From contig CAZTOP010000056.1 of the NCBI GenBank assembly GCA_964615145.1, positions 1 to 20,329 of the forward strand: 20,329 nt of DNA, given 5' to 3'. This document shows positions 1 to 8,600 of the stretch, in pieces. Position numbers and translations under genes: made by a program. The notes below the pieces were generated by a model, which saw only the letters and a program-made list of their open reading frames with translations, did no database searches and had not been told where the DNA came from. Positions within the stretch are counted from its first letter, which is position 1. Every line of letters begins with the position of its first letter. Source of the DNA: CAIVPM01 sp964615145 (GTDB lineage Bacteria > Bacteroidota > Bacteroidia > Chitinophagales > Chitinophagaceae).

Positions 1-1
1 T

Positions 2-1522
2 TTAATAATCAATTTTTGCAAAACAAAGAAAACTACGCAACATACAAGGAACTATTATTTGTTGGGCTCCTACTTGTTTGGCATTTCTTGGCATAAAATC
101 ATACCCTTTGTCCAAGCCCTTAAGTGTAGCACTTCTAATTATTTCTCCCTCGGGAGTTATACTTTGTTGATTCAGCATTTTTTGTCCCCGCTCTAATTGG
201 TTAAATAAAAACTTAAGCTGATTGCCCGAGTTAAATAACCCAAATCCAATAAATGCGTCTTCATTGTCATCGAATTGAGATTTACGAACCAGGTTACTCC
301 AGTTAATTTTTCCTGTTGAATCAAAACTTACAATTGCAATATTATCTGCATAGTATCTTGTTACATTATAATTACTGCCATACCTCGACCAAGGATAAGT
401 GCTAAAACCAGGAGAGCCTAGTGAATAAAAACTGCCAGGGCTATAATATGGTGAATTATTAAAATAGTCCCACCTACTTAAATTGTTTCCACCTCTGCTA
501 CTGGTATATTCACATTCTGCAATTGCTAAAAAGCCTGCGTCTTTGGTTGCAATAATTTCCTTTATAAAATAATCATTGAAAGCTGCTTTTACTGAAGCAT
601 CTCCTTTAGCATCTTCTCTAAATTCATTGTTAAATAAAGTGGCTACAGAATTTTTTTGAGCTTTTGATATCATATCGAATAAACATACAAACATACCCTG
701 AACATCTCCTCTTCGTTTATTGCTGAAAAAAGAAGTTAAGATGTACTGTTGATTTAAATTATCTGCTTTTAGTTTTACCTCATCTAAAAATATATTATCG
801 GGTTTTTTGATCTCGAGATAATTAAATGCTTTTGAAACTGCATCCTGATATATTAAAGTTAGCTTGTTAATATTATCGTTGCCATTGGTGCTTGTTGCTT
901 TTAAAAACACAAAGCAGCCTTTATTATCTAGTTCAAAAGCAGTTAAAAAACTATTTCTATCTTTCATAGCCACAGATTCCGAAAGTTTATATTGCAGCTT
1001 TAATTCAGTATCAAATAGCAAAGTTGTAATGTAATGTACCTTATCGCTAACTGTATTTATTTTATAGAATGCTATCTTTTGCTTATCGGCACTTTGTACA
1101 AATGAATAAATTCTATTGTTTTGCACCTCTCTTGAATCTGTTGTATCTAACTGTATTACATCGCCAATTTTATTACCGTCTGCACCAATTTTGGCAGCCA
1201 TACAATAAATAATATTACGCTTTTGATACTGATAAAATAAATATGCAAAATCATTATATCTTACAAAATCAACATTAAAAACCCTTTCTGTTAAATAATC
1301 TAGCTTTATTTTATTCACTAATTTCATTTCATTGTCAAAAACATTGATATAATGAACACTTTGAGAGCCTTTGTACACTAATATTTTTCCATTTAGCTTA
1401 CCAATAATTTCATATTTCATATCCTTGCTATCATCTCTGTCTGGTTCGGTGTATACAATTTTTTGTGATAATACAAATTGAACCATCGCTATACCAATCA
1501 TTAAAAACATCCATTTTTTCAT
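2..1522 (-). CDS. secreted protein of unknown function
   Basis: A complete reading frame of about 506 residues, with its stop codon at 2-4. An in-frame TTG lies two codons upstream (1528), but I chose the ATG at 1522 because it directly starts a classic signal peptide, MKKWMFLMIGIAMVQFVLSQ, with probable cleavage after the SQ. The mature part has no transmembrane segment. It is rich in short alternating hydrophobic stretches such as GKILVYKG, FAYLFYQYQ and GCFVFLKA, which suggests repeated beta strands, possibly a beta-propeller (inference). Around residues 345-390 there is a Tyr/Ser/Gly/Asn-rich low-complexity stretch (YYSPGSFYSLGSPGFS). The product is expected in the periplasm or at the outer membrane. 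I recognise no named family and no T9SS tail. It is transcribed divergently from the potassium transporter, with a possible -7 box about 28 bp upstream of its start. Confidence 0.8.
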   Translation of the reverse strand: MKKWMFLMIGIAMVQFVLSQKIVYTEPDRDDSKDMKYEIIGKLNGKILVYKGSQSVHYINVFDNEMKLVNKIKLDYLTERVFNVDFVRYNDFAYLFYQYQKRNIIYCMAAKIGADGNKIGDVIQLDTTDSREVQNNRIYSFVQSADKQKIAFYKINTVSDKVHYITTLLFDTELKLQYKLSESVAMKDRNSFLTAFELDNKGCFVFLKATSTNGNDNINKLTLIYQDAVSKAFNYLEIKKPDNIFLDEVKLKADNLNQQYILTSFFSNKRRGDVQGMFVCLFDMISKAQKNSVATLFNNEFREDAKGDASVKAAFNDYFIKEIIATKDAGFLAIAECEYTSSRGGNNLSRWDYFNNSPYYSPGSFYSLGSPGFSTYPWSRYGSNYNVTRYYADNIAIVSFDSTGKINWSNLVRKSQFDDNEDAFIGFGLFNSGNQLKFLFNQLERGQKMLNQQSITPEGEIIRSATLKGLDKGYDFMPRNAKQVGAQQIIVPCMLRSFLCFAKIDY

Positions 1523-1549
1523 ACACAAAGTATTTAAATATTACTTATT

Positions 1550-1557
1550 CAAAATTA
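1550..1557 (-). promoter_or_regulatory. candidate Bacteroidota -7 box for the 2-1522 gene
   Basis: On the minus strand this reads TAATTTTG, matching the Bacteroidota -7 consensus TAnnTTTG. It would place the transcript start near 1543, giving a leader of about 20 bases before the ATG at 1522. A TTTG (plus strand caaa, 1583-1586) lies 25 bp further upstream, which is longer than the usual 19-21 bp spacer, so the -33 element is not convincing. Confidence 0.35.
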
Positions 1558-1659
1558 CTACTTATCAATCTATATTAATAAACAAAATAGATGAAAAGCA
1601 AAGCGGTATTACACAAAAATTTTAGATTCTTGTAATTAATTATTTACCTAGTCTGCTTT

Positions 1660-3663
1660 TTGATTATACATTTGTGCCTTCATCATCACACTTATTTTGT
1701 GGGCAAGCATATCAATCGCGTTTCAGCAGCAGGACTAATTATAGCTTTAGGAATTATTTACGGCGATATTGGAACTTCTCCCCTCTATGTTTTAAATGCA
1801 ATCATAAAAGATAAAGTTATTACCGAGCAGCTTATTCTTGGGGCTTTATCGTGCATCATCTGGACACTGACTTTACAAACTACCGTTAAGTACGTGATTT
1901 TAACATTGCAAGCAGATAACAAAGGTGAGGGTGGTATTTTTAGCTTATATGCCCTTGTAAGAAGAAGAAGAAAGTGGCTTGTAATTCCTGCTATGATAGG
2001 CGGTGCAGCACTTTTGGCAGATGGAATGATTACGCCTCCTATTTCTGTAACATCTGCAGTTGAAGGCTTAAAACAGTTGCCATCATTTCATATTAAAGAA
2101 GGTAGCGATATTATTATTTACATTGTAATTGGCATATTAACAGTATTGTTTTTAATGCAACAATTTGGTACATCTTCCATAGGAAAACTATTTGGACCCT
2201 TAATGGGCATCTGGTTTATTATGCTTGCTGTACTTGGATTTATGCATATTGATTTGGGCATTTTTAAAGCATTAAATCCCTATTATGCTTATGACTTACT
2301 TGTACATTATCCTAAAGGATTTTGGATAATGGGGGCTGTGTTTTTGTGTACTACTGGTGCCGAGGCTTTGTATAGCGACCTAGGACATTGCGGTAAACAC
2401 AATATCAGATACTCGTGGATATTTGTTAAAGCCTGTTTAATTATTAATTATTTAGGGCAGGGAGCATGGTTATTATCAACCCATATTAATGGGGTTATCA
2501 GCGACTCAGATATCACTATTGGATTTAATCCTTTTTATGGTGTAATGCCTCAAAGCTTTAAACTAATTGGTATTGTAATAGCTACAATGGCTGCCATTAT
2601 TGCCAGTCAGGCATTAATTACAGGCTCTTTTACATTAATAGCCGAGGCTATGCGTTTGAACTTATGGCCTAAGTTAAAAGTATCTTTTCCCAGCGACGAA
2701 AAAGGACAAACCTATATCAGAGGTATTAACTGGATGTTGTTTGCGGGTTGTGTAGGTATTGTTTTATACTTTAAAAGTTCCACCAATATGGAGGCCGCTT
2801 ATGGTTTAGCCATAACCTTGTGTATGATTAGTACTTCCATTTTATTTGCTAATTTCCTGGTTAGTCATAGAGCCAAGCCTATTTTAATTTACATTTATTT
2901 AATTGTGTATTTAGCTCTCGAAATTTCTTTTCTTGTAGCTAATTTAGATAAATTTCCACACGGTGGTTTTGTAACTTTAATTGTAGGGGGTTGTTTATTT
3001 GCCATTATGTATGCCTGGTTTAGAAGCAGAAAAATTAAAAACAGGTATGTTGAATTTGTAAGATTACAACAATATGTACCTCAAATAAAACAATTGAGCG
3101 AAGATGTATCTATTCCTAAATATGCTACACACCTTGTGTATATGACCAGTGCCAACAATAGCAAGGAAATTGAACATAAGATTATCTATTCTATTTTAAA
3201 TAAAAAACCCAAACGTGCCGATATTTACTGGTTTGTGCATGTGGATGTATTAGATGAACCCAATACCTGTGAGTACATTGTTGACCATATTGTTGCTAAC
3301 GATATTATAAGAGTGGAATTTAGACTTGGGTTTAGGGTGGAGCAAAAAATTAATTTAATGTTTAAAAAAGTAGTGCAAGATTTAATGGCAAATAAAGAAG
3401 TTGATTTTGCCAGTCGCTATGAAAGTTCAGATAGAAATAATATTACAGGCGATTTTCAGTTTGTTGTAATGGAAAAATTTTTAAGCCAGGATAATGAGTT
3501 GCCTTTCTTTGAAAGAGTAATAATGAAACTATATTTCTGGTTAAAAGAAATTAGCCTAAGCGAAGAGAGGGGTTTTGGTTTAGATGCCAGCAATGTAACT
3601 GTAGAAAAATTTCCATTAATAGTAGCTCCTGTACAACAACTAAAGTTAAAACGAATACATTAA
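1660..3663 (+). CDS. kup: Kup-family low-affinity potassium transporter
   Basis: K+ uptake protein of the inner membrane. The KUP/HAK/KT family generally works as a K+/H+ symporter (family knowledge). The family hallmark GDIGTSPLY is at residues 35-43 counted from the TTG at 1660, followed by DNKGEGGIFSLYALVRRRRK, LLADGMITPPISVTSAVEG, TTGAEALYSDLGHCGK and ITGSFTLIAEAMRL. About twelve hydrophobic segments fill residues 25-450, followed by a hydrophilic cytoplasmic tail (about 450-667). The length fits the family. The start is uncertain. No ATG lies between the upstream in-frame stop (1633) and the conserved core. The candidates are TTG 1660, TTG 1672 and GTG 1699; the last gives VGKHINRVSAAG... 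and 654 residues. A possible -7 box overlaps the first two, which favours GTG 1699. The gene is divergent from the 2-1522 gene and 126 bp upstream of the oxidoreductase gene. Confidence 0.93.
   Translation: MIIHLCLHHHTYFVGKHINRVSAAGLIIALGIIYGDIGTSPLYVLNAIIKDKVITEQLILGALSCIIWTLTLQTTVKYVILTLQADNKGEGGIFSLYALVRRRRKWLVIPAMIGGAALLADGMITPPISVTSAVEGLKQLPSFHIKEGSDIIIYIVIGILTVLFLMQQFGTSSIGKLFGPLMGIWFIMLAVLGFMHIDLGIFKALNPYYAYDLLVHYPKGFWIMGAVFLCTTGAEALYSDLGHCGKHNIRYSWIFVKACLIINYLGQGAWLLSTHINGVISDSDITIGFNPFYGVMPQSFKLIGIVIATMAAIIASQALITGSFTLIAEAMRLNLWPKLKVSFPSDEKGQTYIRGINWMLFAGCVGIVLYFKSSTNMEAAYGLAITLCMISTSILFANFLVSHRAKPILIYIYLIVYLALEISFLVANLDKFPHGGFVTLIVGGCLFAIMYAWFRSRKIKNRYVEFVRLQQYVPQIKQLSEDVSIPKYATHLVYMTSANNSKEIEHKIIYSILNKKPKRADIYWFVHVDVLDEPNTCEYIVDHIVANDIIRVEFRLGFRVEQKINLMFKKVVQDLMANKEVDFASRYESSDRNNITGDFQFVVMEKFLSQDNELPFFERVIMKLYFWLKEISLSEERGFGLDASNVTVEKFPLIVAPVQQLKLKRIH
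1667..1674 (+). promoter_or_regulatory. candidate -7 box for kup
   Basis: TACATTTG matches TAnnTTTG. A transcript starting about 7 bp downstream would begin near 1681, after both TTG codons that could start kup and before the GTG at 1699. No clear TTTG lies 19-21 bp upstream, so the call rests on one 8-base match in AT-rich DNA. Confidence 0.3.
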
Positions 3664-3776
3664 TTGCTATTTATTGAAAAATATATTGTATTGTATTTTC
3701 TTTATTATATGTTTCCTTTCATAAATCGTTTGCGTTTAAACCTTGCTATATAGGCTATCAATTACTACATTTATTG

Positions 3777-3784
3777 TAAATTTG
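3777..3784 (+). promoter_or_regulatory. candidate -7 box for the korB-like gene
   Basis: TAAATTTG matches TAnnTTTG and lies only 5 bp before the ATG at 3790. If it is real, the mRNA would be leaderless or nearly so, unless translation starts later. No good -33 TTTG is visible at the right distance, so this may be chance. Confidence 0.25.
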
Positions 3785-3789
3785 CTAAT

Positions 3790-4821
3790 ATGAGTACCAC
3801 AACAGCAGCCCCAGCATTAACATCTAAAGATTTTGTAACCGACCAGGAAGTAAGATGGTGCCCCGGGTGTGGCGATTATAGTATTTTGGCTCAGGTACAA
3901 AAAGTAATGCCTACACTTGGAATTCCTAAAGAAAATTTTGTAATTATTTCTGGTATTGGCTGTAGCAGTCGTTTTCCGTATTATATGAATACCTACGGAA
4001 TGCACAGCATTCATGGAAGGGCTACGGCGGTTGCCAGCGGATTAAAAGCAGCACGCCCCGATTTAAGCGTTTGGATTGTAAGCGGTGATGGGGATAGTTT
4101 AAGTATTGGAGGAAATCACACCATTCATTTACTACGTAGAAACTTTGATGTAAATATGTTGGTGTTTAACAATCAAATTTATGGCTTAACCAAAGGGCAA
4201 TATTCACCTACATCCGAAGAACATAAAATTACTAAAAGCACTCCTTATGGCAGTATCGATCATCCATTTAATCCTCTAGCTTTAGCTATGGGAGCCGATG
4301 CTACTTTTATAGCCCGCAGTATGGATAGAGATGTGAAACATTTACAACAAATACTACTACGTGCCAATGCTCATAAAGGCTCATCATTTGTAGAAATATA
4401 TCAAAACTGCAATATTTTTAACGACGGTGCTTTTGAAATATTTACAGAAAAAACCAGCAAGGCAGATGAAGCTTTGTTTTTAGAACAAGGCAAACCTTTG
4501 GTATTTGGTGCTACTCAAAACAAAGGCATTAAGCTAGATGGTTTTAAACCAGTAGTAGTTGAACTTGGTAGCGATTATACTGTTGATGATTTATGGATAC
4601 ACGATGAAGCCGATTTTTATAAAGCACAAATATTGGTTAGAATGTTTGATAATCCGCAAACTGCCGAACATTTACCAAGACCATTTGGTGTATTTTACCA
4701 AACCGAAAGAGCTTGCTATGAAGATGTAATGGCAATGCAAATTGAAGAAGTAATGACCAGCAAAGGAAAAGGCGATTTGGATAAATTGCTAAGAGGCAAT
4801 GAGGTTTGGGAAATATTATAA
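3790..4821 (+). CDS. korB: 2-oxoacid:ferredoxin oxidoreductase, beta subunit (KorB-like)
   Basis: Thiamine-diphosphate subunit of a 2-oxoacid:ferredoxin oxidoreductase, a cytoplasmic enzyme that couples CoA-dependent oxidative decarboxylation of a 2-oxoacid to ferredoxin reduction. The N-terminal WCPGCGDY (Cys24, Cys27), Cys58 in GIGCSSR and Cys207 in QNCNIF are the expected [4Fe-4S] ligands. The ThDP/Mg2+ motif runs from GDGDSLSIGGNH (residues 99-110) to NNQIYGLTKGQYSPTS (127-142). The 343-residue length fits a two-subunit enzyme. 2-oxoglutarate is the likeliest substrate by analogy with Bacteroidota relatives, but pyruvate or branched-chain 2-oxoacids cannot be excluded from the sequence. 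The alpha (gamma-alpha) subunit usually sits directly upstream. Here the neighbour is kup and no alpha gene is in the window. The ATG is supported by the usual short lead into the CPGCG motif. Confidence 0.92.
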   Translation: MSTTTAAPALTSKDFVTDQEVRWCPGCGDYSILAQVQKVMPTLGIPKENFVIISGIGCSSRFPYYMNTYGMHSIHGRATAVASGLKAARPDLSVWIVSGDGDSLSIGGNHTIHLLRRNFDVNMLVFNNQIYGLTKGQYSPTSEEHKITKSTPYGSIDHPFNPLALAMGADATFIARSMDRDVKHLQQILLRANAHKGSSFVEIYQNCNIFNDGAFEIFTEKTSKADEALFLEQGKPLVFGATQNKGIKLDGFKPVVVELGSDYTVDDLWIHDEADFYKAQILVRMFDNPQTAEHLPRPFGVFYQTERACYEDVMAMQIEEVMTSKGKGDLDKLLRGNEVWEIL

Positions 4822-5185
4822 TTACTGAGTAACTGCAAATAATAAAAGAATCTACAAGGGGAAACTTTTCTTTTTTTTCAGGAAATGCTTCATTAGTCTA
4901 AACACCCAAAGTCAACATTTTTTTCTCCATACTTTTATAGAAAATATAACCACAAAGGAGTTTGATAAATTTTGTTGTTATCAAATATAGAAAGAACTGA
5001 AATTGAAAGCAAATCACAACATAGGATTTTATCAAGTCTTATGTTGTCGAGTTGTTAACATTGAACAAAAACTGCTCAACACCAACAAACCCATAATAGA
5101 AATATTTAAGCAAAAAAAGAATTTATTAATTTTCATCAACAGTCCATACATCTCAAAACAAATAAAAATTTTCCTGTTCCAGAAG

Positions 5186-5221
5186 AATACCTGTAAGATT
5201 TTCAAAAACCTTACAGGTATT
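5186..5221. repeat. REP-like palindromic hairpin
   Basis: Arms aatacctgtaag (5186-5197) and cttacaggtatt (5210-5221) are perfect 12-bp inverted copies. Past one A/C mismatch, the centre continues as tttt/aaaa around a 2-base loop, so almost all 36 bases pair. There is no T tract and the element stands about 380 bp from either gene, so it is not an ordinary terminator. CCTGTAAG...CTTACAGG palindromes resemble dispersed intergenic repeats I associate with Bacteroidota genomes. That classification is recollection and was not tested. Confidence 0.6.
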
Positions 5222-5384
5222 AATTTGCCTTTACGTTAATAGTTCAACATTTTTTGCTACAATAAATACAAGATTCTTACGTTTTTATTTGGATTTGTTC
5301 TGCTTTGTGCAAACCGATTACTATCCTCATACCCCATCTTTTAGCAAAAGTTCAGAAAACAACTACGTTCATACCTAATGTAAA

Positions 5385-5419
5385 CAATACTAATAATAAT
5401 AAGTGTTGCGTTAGTATTG
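5385..5419. repeat. 9-bp inverted repeat upstream of the lectin giant
   Basis: caatactaa (5385-5393) and ttagtattg (5411-5419) are perfect inverted copies around a 17-base spacer, about 185-220 bp before the ATG at 5603. It could be a regulator site or an mRNA hairpin. In DNA this AT-rich it could also be chance. Confidence 0.25.
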
Positions 5420-5602
5420 ATATGCCGTGTGTATAACAAAAATTTTGGATAATAAATTAAGTAAATTTTTTAAAAACTCAATAACTGATGTGCTACTAAT
5501 AAGGCTTAAATATTAAAATGCAGGTTTCACTAAAATAAACCTTTGGGTTGTATAAACGTTTTCAATCATCCATAAACTACTGTTAAAAATTAACCACCAA
5601 AT

Positions 5603-8600
5603 ATGAAAAAACCATTACTCCTTTTGCTAATGCTGTGTTCGTTATTTATTGATAATGCCATATCGCAAGCTACCACTGTTTCTGTTACTGGAACAACCAC
5701 TACTAGCACCATAACAAATAATGTGGCTACTATTGTTGATGCAGGATTAACCATTACTGCCGATGGTACTATAACTGGGTTTACTGTTATGATTACTGGT
5801 AGTTATACCAGTGGTGATATTTTGGCCTATACAGGCACACTGCCATCGGGCGTTACAGCGGGTAGTTTTAACACTACATCAAGAAGTATTCAGTTTACAG
5901 GAACCACAAGTGCTGCCAATTGGCAGGCTTTTCTAAGAACAGTAACCCTGCGAACCACTTCTGCAACTTGCTATCAAGAACAAAGACAAGTGAGTTTTAT
6001 TGCAGGCTATAAGTTTTATAATAATTTGAATGGACATTTTTATGAAGTATCTGCTACTACATCTACTTGGCAAAGCGGGTTTGCCAATGCAGCTACTCAG
6101 TCTTATTTTGGGCGTTTGGGTTATATGGCAACCATTACTTCGCAGGCAGAGAATAGTTTTATATCTAAAATATTAGCTGCCGATAGTTGGATTGGTGCTA
6201 CTGACGATTATTCATATATTAACACAGCACTGGGCACTACTACTTATGCTAATCAATCAGCATCTGAAGGTAAATGGTATTGGGCTAGCGGACCAGAGAA
6301 AGGCACACAAATGTCAACAGCGAATCAAGTTAACATTAGTGGTGTATATAATAGCTGGAATGGTGGAGAACCCAATAATGCAGGCAATGAAAACTTTGCA
6401 GAAATATATGTAGCAAGTGGCAATTGGAATGATTTGAATGGAACACAGGGTTACAAAAGCATTATTGAATATGGTGGAATGTCAACAGATGATGTTTCTG
6501 CTAGCGTAGTATTTACCAGAAATCTTATGATTTCGGGTGCTCCATCTGGAACTATTACGGGGGGCAATGTTACTGTGTGTACTGGCAGCAATAGTACAAC
6601 CCTTACCCTTACAGGTTTAGCAAGCGGTGGCACTGTTACTAAATGGCAGTACTCGTACGATGATTTTTTAACGAATGGAATTGATATTGCTAACACAACA
6701 ACAACTTATACTGCAAATAATATTACTCAAAATACTTATTACAGAGCCGTTGTTAATGCTTCGGGTTGTAATGGTTTAGCAACATCATCAACACGTATTA
6801 ACGTTAATAGTGCTGTTGCAGGCAATATTGTGGCAGATAATAATACAATATGTAATGGTGCAAGTGTAAACTTTACTTTAAATGGTTATAGTGGCTCTGT
6901 AACTAAATGGCAGGTATCCACTACTAGTAATTTTTCGTCGGGAGTAACAGATATCAGCAATACAACGCCTGCTATGTCTTATCAGTTAAATACTGCGGGT
7001 ACTTACTATTTTAGAGCTGTTGTATTAAGTTGTTCCAATACTGTATATACGAATGTTTATACAGTTAGTGTTATTGCAGGTACTGCACCAGTGGGTGGTA
7101 GTGTTAGTAGTGCAAATTATTGTGGTGGTTCGAATTCGGGCACACTAACACTTTCGGGATATACTGGTTCTGTTTCTAAATGGCAATATTCTACAGATGG
7201 TGGTATTGTTTGGACAGATGTTGTAAATACAACTAATATATTAAACTTTTCATCAATAACTACAACAAGACGTTACAGGGCTGTACTTACTAACGGCAGT
7301 TGTGGAACAGCCTTAAGTGCAGTGGGTTTTGTAACTGTGTATAGTGCTTCTGTTGCTGGAACTGTTTCTGGTGCTGCATCTGTATGTGCCGGAATAAATA
7401 CTTCTACTGTTACATTAAATGGCAATACTGGAAGTATTCAATGGCAATCTTCGATTAATAATTCAACATTTACAGATATTGCAAGTGCTACTACATCAAG
7501 TTATACAACATCGAATTTAAATGCAACAACTTATTATCGTGCGGTGGTAACAAATGGTGTTTGTAGTGCTGTTAACTCAAACACTGTAACACTACTAGTT
7601 AAACAACCTAGCACATCAACAACAAATACCAGTATTTGTACAACAGCATTACCTTATAGTTGGAATGGATTAATACTAAATACAAGTGGTACTTCAACTG
7701 TACATTTAACCAATGCTGTTGGTTGTGATAGTGCTGCCACTTTAAATTTGACAGTTAATTCAACAAGTACATCAACTACAGATATTAGTATTTGTTCGAG
7801 TGCACTACCTTATAGTTGGAATGGACTAACACTAAACACAAATGGTAGTTCAACTGTGCATTTAACCAATGCTGCTGGTTGTGATAGTGCTGCCACTTTA
7901 AATTTGACAGTATTAACTTCAACAACCTCTACAACAGATTCTACTGTTTGTCCAAGTGAATTACCTTTTTTCTGGAATGGATTAACATTTACTGCAGCTG
8001 GTACTCAAACAGCTCATTTAACGAATGCAGTAGGTTGTGATAGTGCTGCAACAATGAACTTAACTGTATTATCAACATCATTAACAAATATCAGTATTTG
8101 TCCAAGTGAATTGCCATACAGCTGGAATGGATTAACGTTTAATACTGCTGGTTCTCAAACGGCATATATAGCTATTGGCAATGGTTGTGATAGTCTTGCA
8201 ACATTGAGTTTAACAGTGCTTGCAAATTCAACATCTACAAGTATTGTAAGTATTTGTCCAACTGCATTACCATATACCTGGAATGGATTAACATTTAATA
8301 CTGCTGGCTCTCAAACTGCTCATTTAACAAATGCTGTTGGTTGTGATAGTGCTGCAACTTTAGGACTTATAGTTTTACCAACATCAACATCAACAACTAA
8401 TGCAAGCATTTGTCCTAGTGAATTACCATATACCTGGAATGGATTAATGTTTAATACTGCGGGCTCTCAAACTGCACATTTCACCAATGCAGTTGGCTGC
8501 GATAGTGCTGCAACTTTAAATTTAACTGTTAAATCAATAAGTGCTTCATTAACCTCATTAAGTATTTGCCCTCCACAGCTACCATATATCTGGAATGGAT

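Larger units (their letters stand above)
4822..5602. other. 781-bp intergenic region without a supported gene
   Basis: A long AT-rich stretch between the korB-like gene and the lectin-domain giant. It contains an 8-T run near 4870, shortly after korB, with only a weak stem before it. It also holds a near-perfect palindrome (5186-5221) and a 9-bp inverted repeat (5385-5419). The longest open frame (5003-5239) starts with TTG, is Lys/Ile/Asn-rich and spans the palindrome, so I do not call it a gene. The promoter of the downstream giant must lie here, but I could not find a clear TAnnTTTG box near 5603. Confidence 0.6.

Noticed and set aside
1583..1586. TTTG on the minus strand considered as a -33 element for the 2-1522 gene
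   Set aside because: The spacer to the -7 candidate is 25 bp, longer than the 19-21 bp normally seen in Bacteroidota promoters.
4834..4880. Possible intrinsic terminator after the korB-like gene
   Set aside because: There is an 8-T run, but the preceding sequence offers only a weak, roughly 5-bp stem with a large loop.
5003..5239. 78-codon open frame starting with TTG
   Set aside because: Low-complexity Lys/Ile/Asn composition, a TTG start, no recognisable motif, and the frame runs through the palindrome at 5186-5221. Open frames of this size are expected by chance in gene-free DNA.
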